From NCBI GenBank assembly GCA_903939665.1, contig CAJAHZ010000117.1, forward strand, positions 1 to 6,032: DNA of 6,032 nucleotides, given 5' to 3'. Made by a program: the position numbers and the translations under genes. Under the pieces are notes generated by a model. It did no database searches. It had not been told where the DNA came from and saw nothing but the letters and a program-made list of their open reading frames with translations. Within the stretch, counting starts at the first letter, position 1; each line of letters starts with the position of its first letter. The stretch is from an uncultured Pseudomonadota bacterium (GTDB taxonomy: Bacteria; Pseudomonadota; Gammaproteobacteria; Burkholderiales; Rhodocyclaceae). This document shows positions 5,074-6,032 of the stretch, piece after piece.

Positions 5074-6009
5074 ATGACCACGCTCATCTGCGGCTCGATC
5101 GCTTACGACAACATCATGGTTTTCCATGACCGGTTCAAGAACCACATCCTGCCCGAGCAGATCCATATCCTGAACGTGGCGTTCCTGGTTCCAGAAATGC
5201 GTCGCGAGTTCGGCGGCTGCGCAGGAAATATTGCCTACAACCTCAAACTGCTGGGTGGTGAGCCGCTGATCATGGCGACGGTTGGCGATGATGCCGATCC
5301 CTACCTCGTGCGCATGGACGATCTTGGCCTGTCGCGTACCCACGTCCGGCGCATTGCCGGCAGCTTTACGGCGCAGGCCTTCATCACCACCGACCTCGAC
5401 GACAACCAGATCACCGCTTTCCATCCAGGCGCGATGAGTTTTTCACATCTGAATCACGTCAGCGATGCAAAGCAGGCCAAGCTGGGGATTGTCGCCCCCG
5501 ATGGACGTGACGGGATGCTGAAGCACGCGCGTGATTTTGCGGCGGCTGGCGTACCGTTCATTTTTGATCCGGGCCAGGGTCTCCCGATGTTCTCGGGAGA
5601 GGACCTGATGGGCTTCATGAAGCTGGCAAACTATGCCTGCTTCAACGATTACGAGGCGCAAATGGCTTGTGACCGCACCGAACGATCACTCGAACAACTG
5701 GCCAGAGAAGTTGAGGCATTGATCGTCACGCGCGGCGGCGAAGGCTCGCATATCTACGCGGATGGACAACGTTACGAGATTCCTTGCGTCAAGGCGGATG
5801 ACGTGGTCGACCCCACCGGCTGTGGCGATGCCTATCGCGCCGGCCTGCTCTATGGCATTGCCGCTGGCTGGGGCTGGGAAAAAACCGGCCAACTGGCTGC
5901 GGTGATGGGAGCGATCAAAATTGCCCGCCGTGGCGGTCAAAACCATCGCCCGAGTCGCGACGAGATTAGCGAACGCTTTACCAGCGCCTTTGGCAGCGCC
6001 CCTTGGTAA
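5074..6009 (+). CDS. PfkB-family sugar/nucleoside kinase, adenosine-kinase-like
   Basis: The 311 residues form a ribokinase-fold (PfkB) kinase that transfers the ATP gamma-phosphate to a sugar or nucleoside hydroxyl. The N-terminus TLICGSIAYDNIMVF holds the first substrate-binding strand. PfkB signature 1 is the glycine-rich GGCAGNIAYNL (47-57). Signature 2 is DPTGCGDAYRAGLLYG (246-261), with the anion hole in GCGD and catalytic base D252. N191 in NDYEAQ matches the conserved N-x-x-E metal/phosphate region, with E194. The overall pattern (GSIAYDN, EFGGCAGNIAY, ribokinase length) resembles bacterial proteins annotated as adenosine or nucleoside kinases more than phosphofructokinase, but the substrate cannot be fixed by reading. 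A weak CGGAA (5064-5068) lies 5 bases before the ATG. The gene has its own promoter at 5016-5024 and is followed within 10 bases by another start. Confidence 0.93.
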   Translation: MTTLICGSIAYDNIMVFHDRFKNHILPEQIHILNVAFLVPEMRREFGGCAGNIAYNLKLLGGEPLIMATVGDDADPYLVRMDDLGLSRTHVRRIAGSFTAQAFITTDLDDNQITAFHPGAMSFSHLNHVSDAKQAKLGIVAPDGRDGMLKHARDFAAAGVPFIFDPGQGLPMFSGEDLMGFMKLANYACFNDYEAQMACDRTERSLEQLAREVEALIVTRGGEGSHIYADGQRYEIPCVKADDVVDPTGCGDAYRAGLLYGIAAGWGWEKTGQLAAVMGAIKIARRGGQNHRPSRDEISERFTSAFGSAPW

Positions 6010-6019
6010 CGGAGTTGCA

Positions 6020-6032
6020 ATGGCCGCACTAA
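6020..6032 (+). CDS. Start of a further gene (3' truncated)
   Basis: ATG at 6020 begins MAAL and runs off the window. It is preceded by CGGAG (6010-6014), a good Shine-Dalgarno sequence with a 5-base spacer, and lies 10 bases after the kinase stop, so it is probably in the kinase operon. Four codons say nothing about its product. Confidence 0.5.

Overview
The window is a run of co-directional, tightly packed housekeeping genes on the + strand. It has about 60% GC by eye, ATGA start/stop overlaps and short spacers. The gene order (TlpA-type thioredoxin, aroQ, accB, accC, prmA, zinc-ribbon/DUF3426 membrane protein, PfkB-family kinase) and the AccB biotin site EAMKLLNEIE suggest a betaproteobacterium, perhaps of the Rhodocyclales or Nitrosomonadales. 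That placement rests on gene order and protein character, not on a search. I see no tRNA, rRNA, CRISPR array, insertion sequence, integrase or phage gene.

Layout. Bases 1-153 are the C-terminal end of an unrecognised protein whose stop overlaps the start of a membrane-anchored TlpA/ResA-like thioredoxin (150-701). A 48-base gap carries a 14-codon mini-ORF whose stop overlaps the start of aroQ (750-1241), a type II 3-dehydroquinase. A 79-base leader with a bulged hairpin, an A8 tract and a good Shine-Dalgarno sequence precedes accB (1321-1782). accC (1798-3162) follows 15 bases later. prmA (3178-4068) lies 15 bases after accC, with a hairpin over the accC stop. A zinc-ribbon/DUF3426 membrane protein (4078-4974) follows 9 bases later. 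A 99-base gap then holds a TGnTATAAT promoter in front of a PfkB-family sugar/nucleoside kinase (5074-6009). A new gene begins at 6020 and runs off the edge.

Function. AccB and AccC are the biotin carrier and biotin carboxylase halves of acetyl-CoA carboxylase, the committed step of fatty acid synthesis. AroQ acts in the shikimate pathway. PrmA trimethylates ribosomal protein L11. The TlpA-like protein is a periplasm-facing thiol-disulfide protein. The genes share transcription more obviously than biochemistry. All catalytic residues I checked in AroQ, AccB, AccC, PrmA and the kinase are present, and no gene looks broken. I found no convincing new system; the less explained parts are the DUF3426 protein, the kinase substrate and small RNA-level structures at gene junctions.
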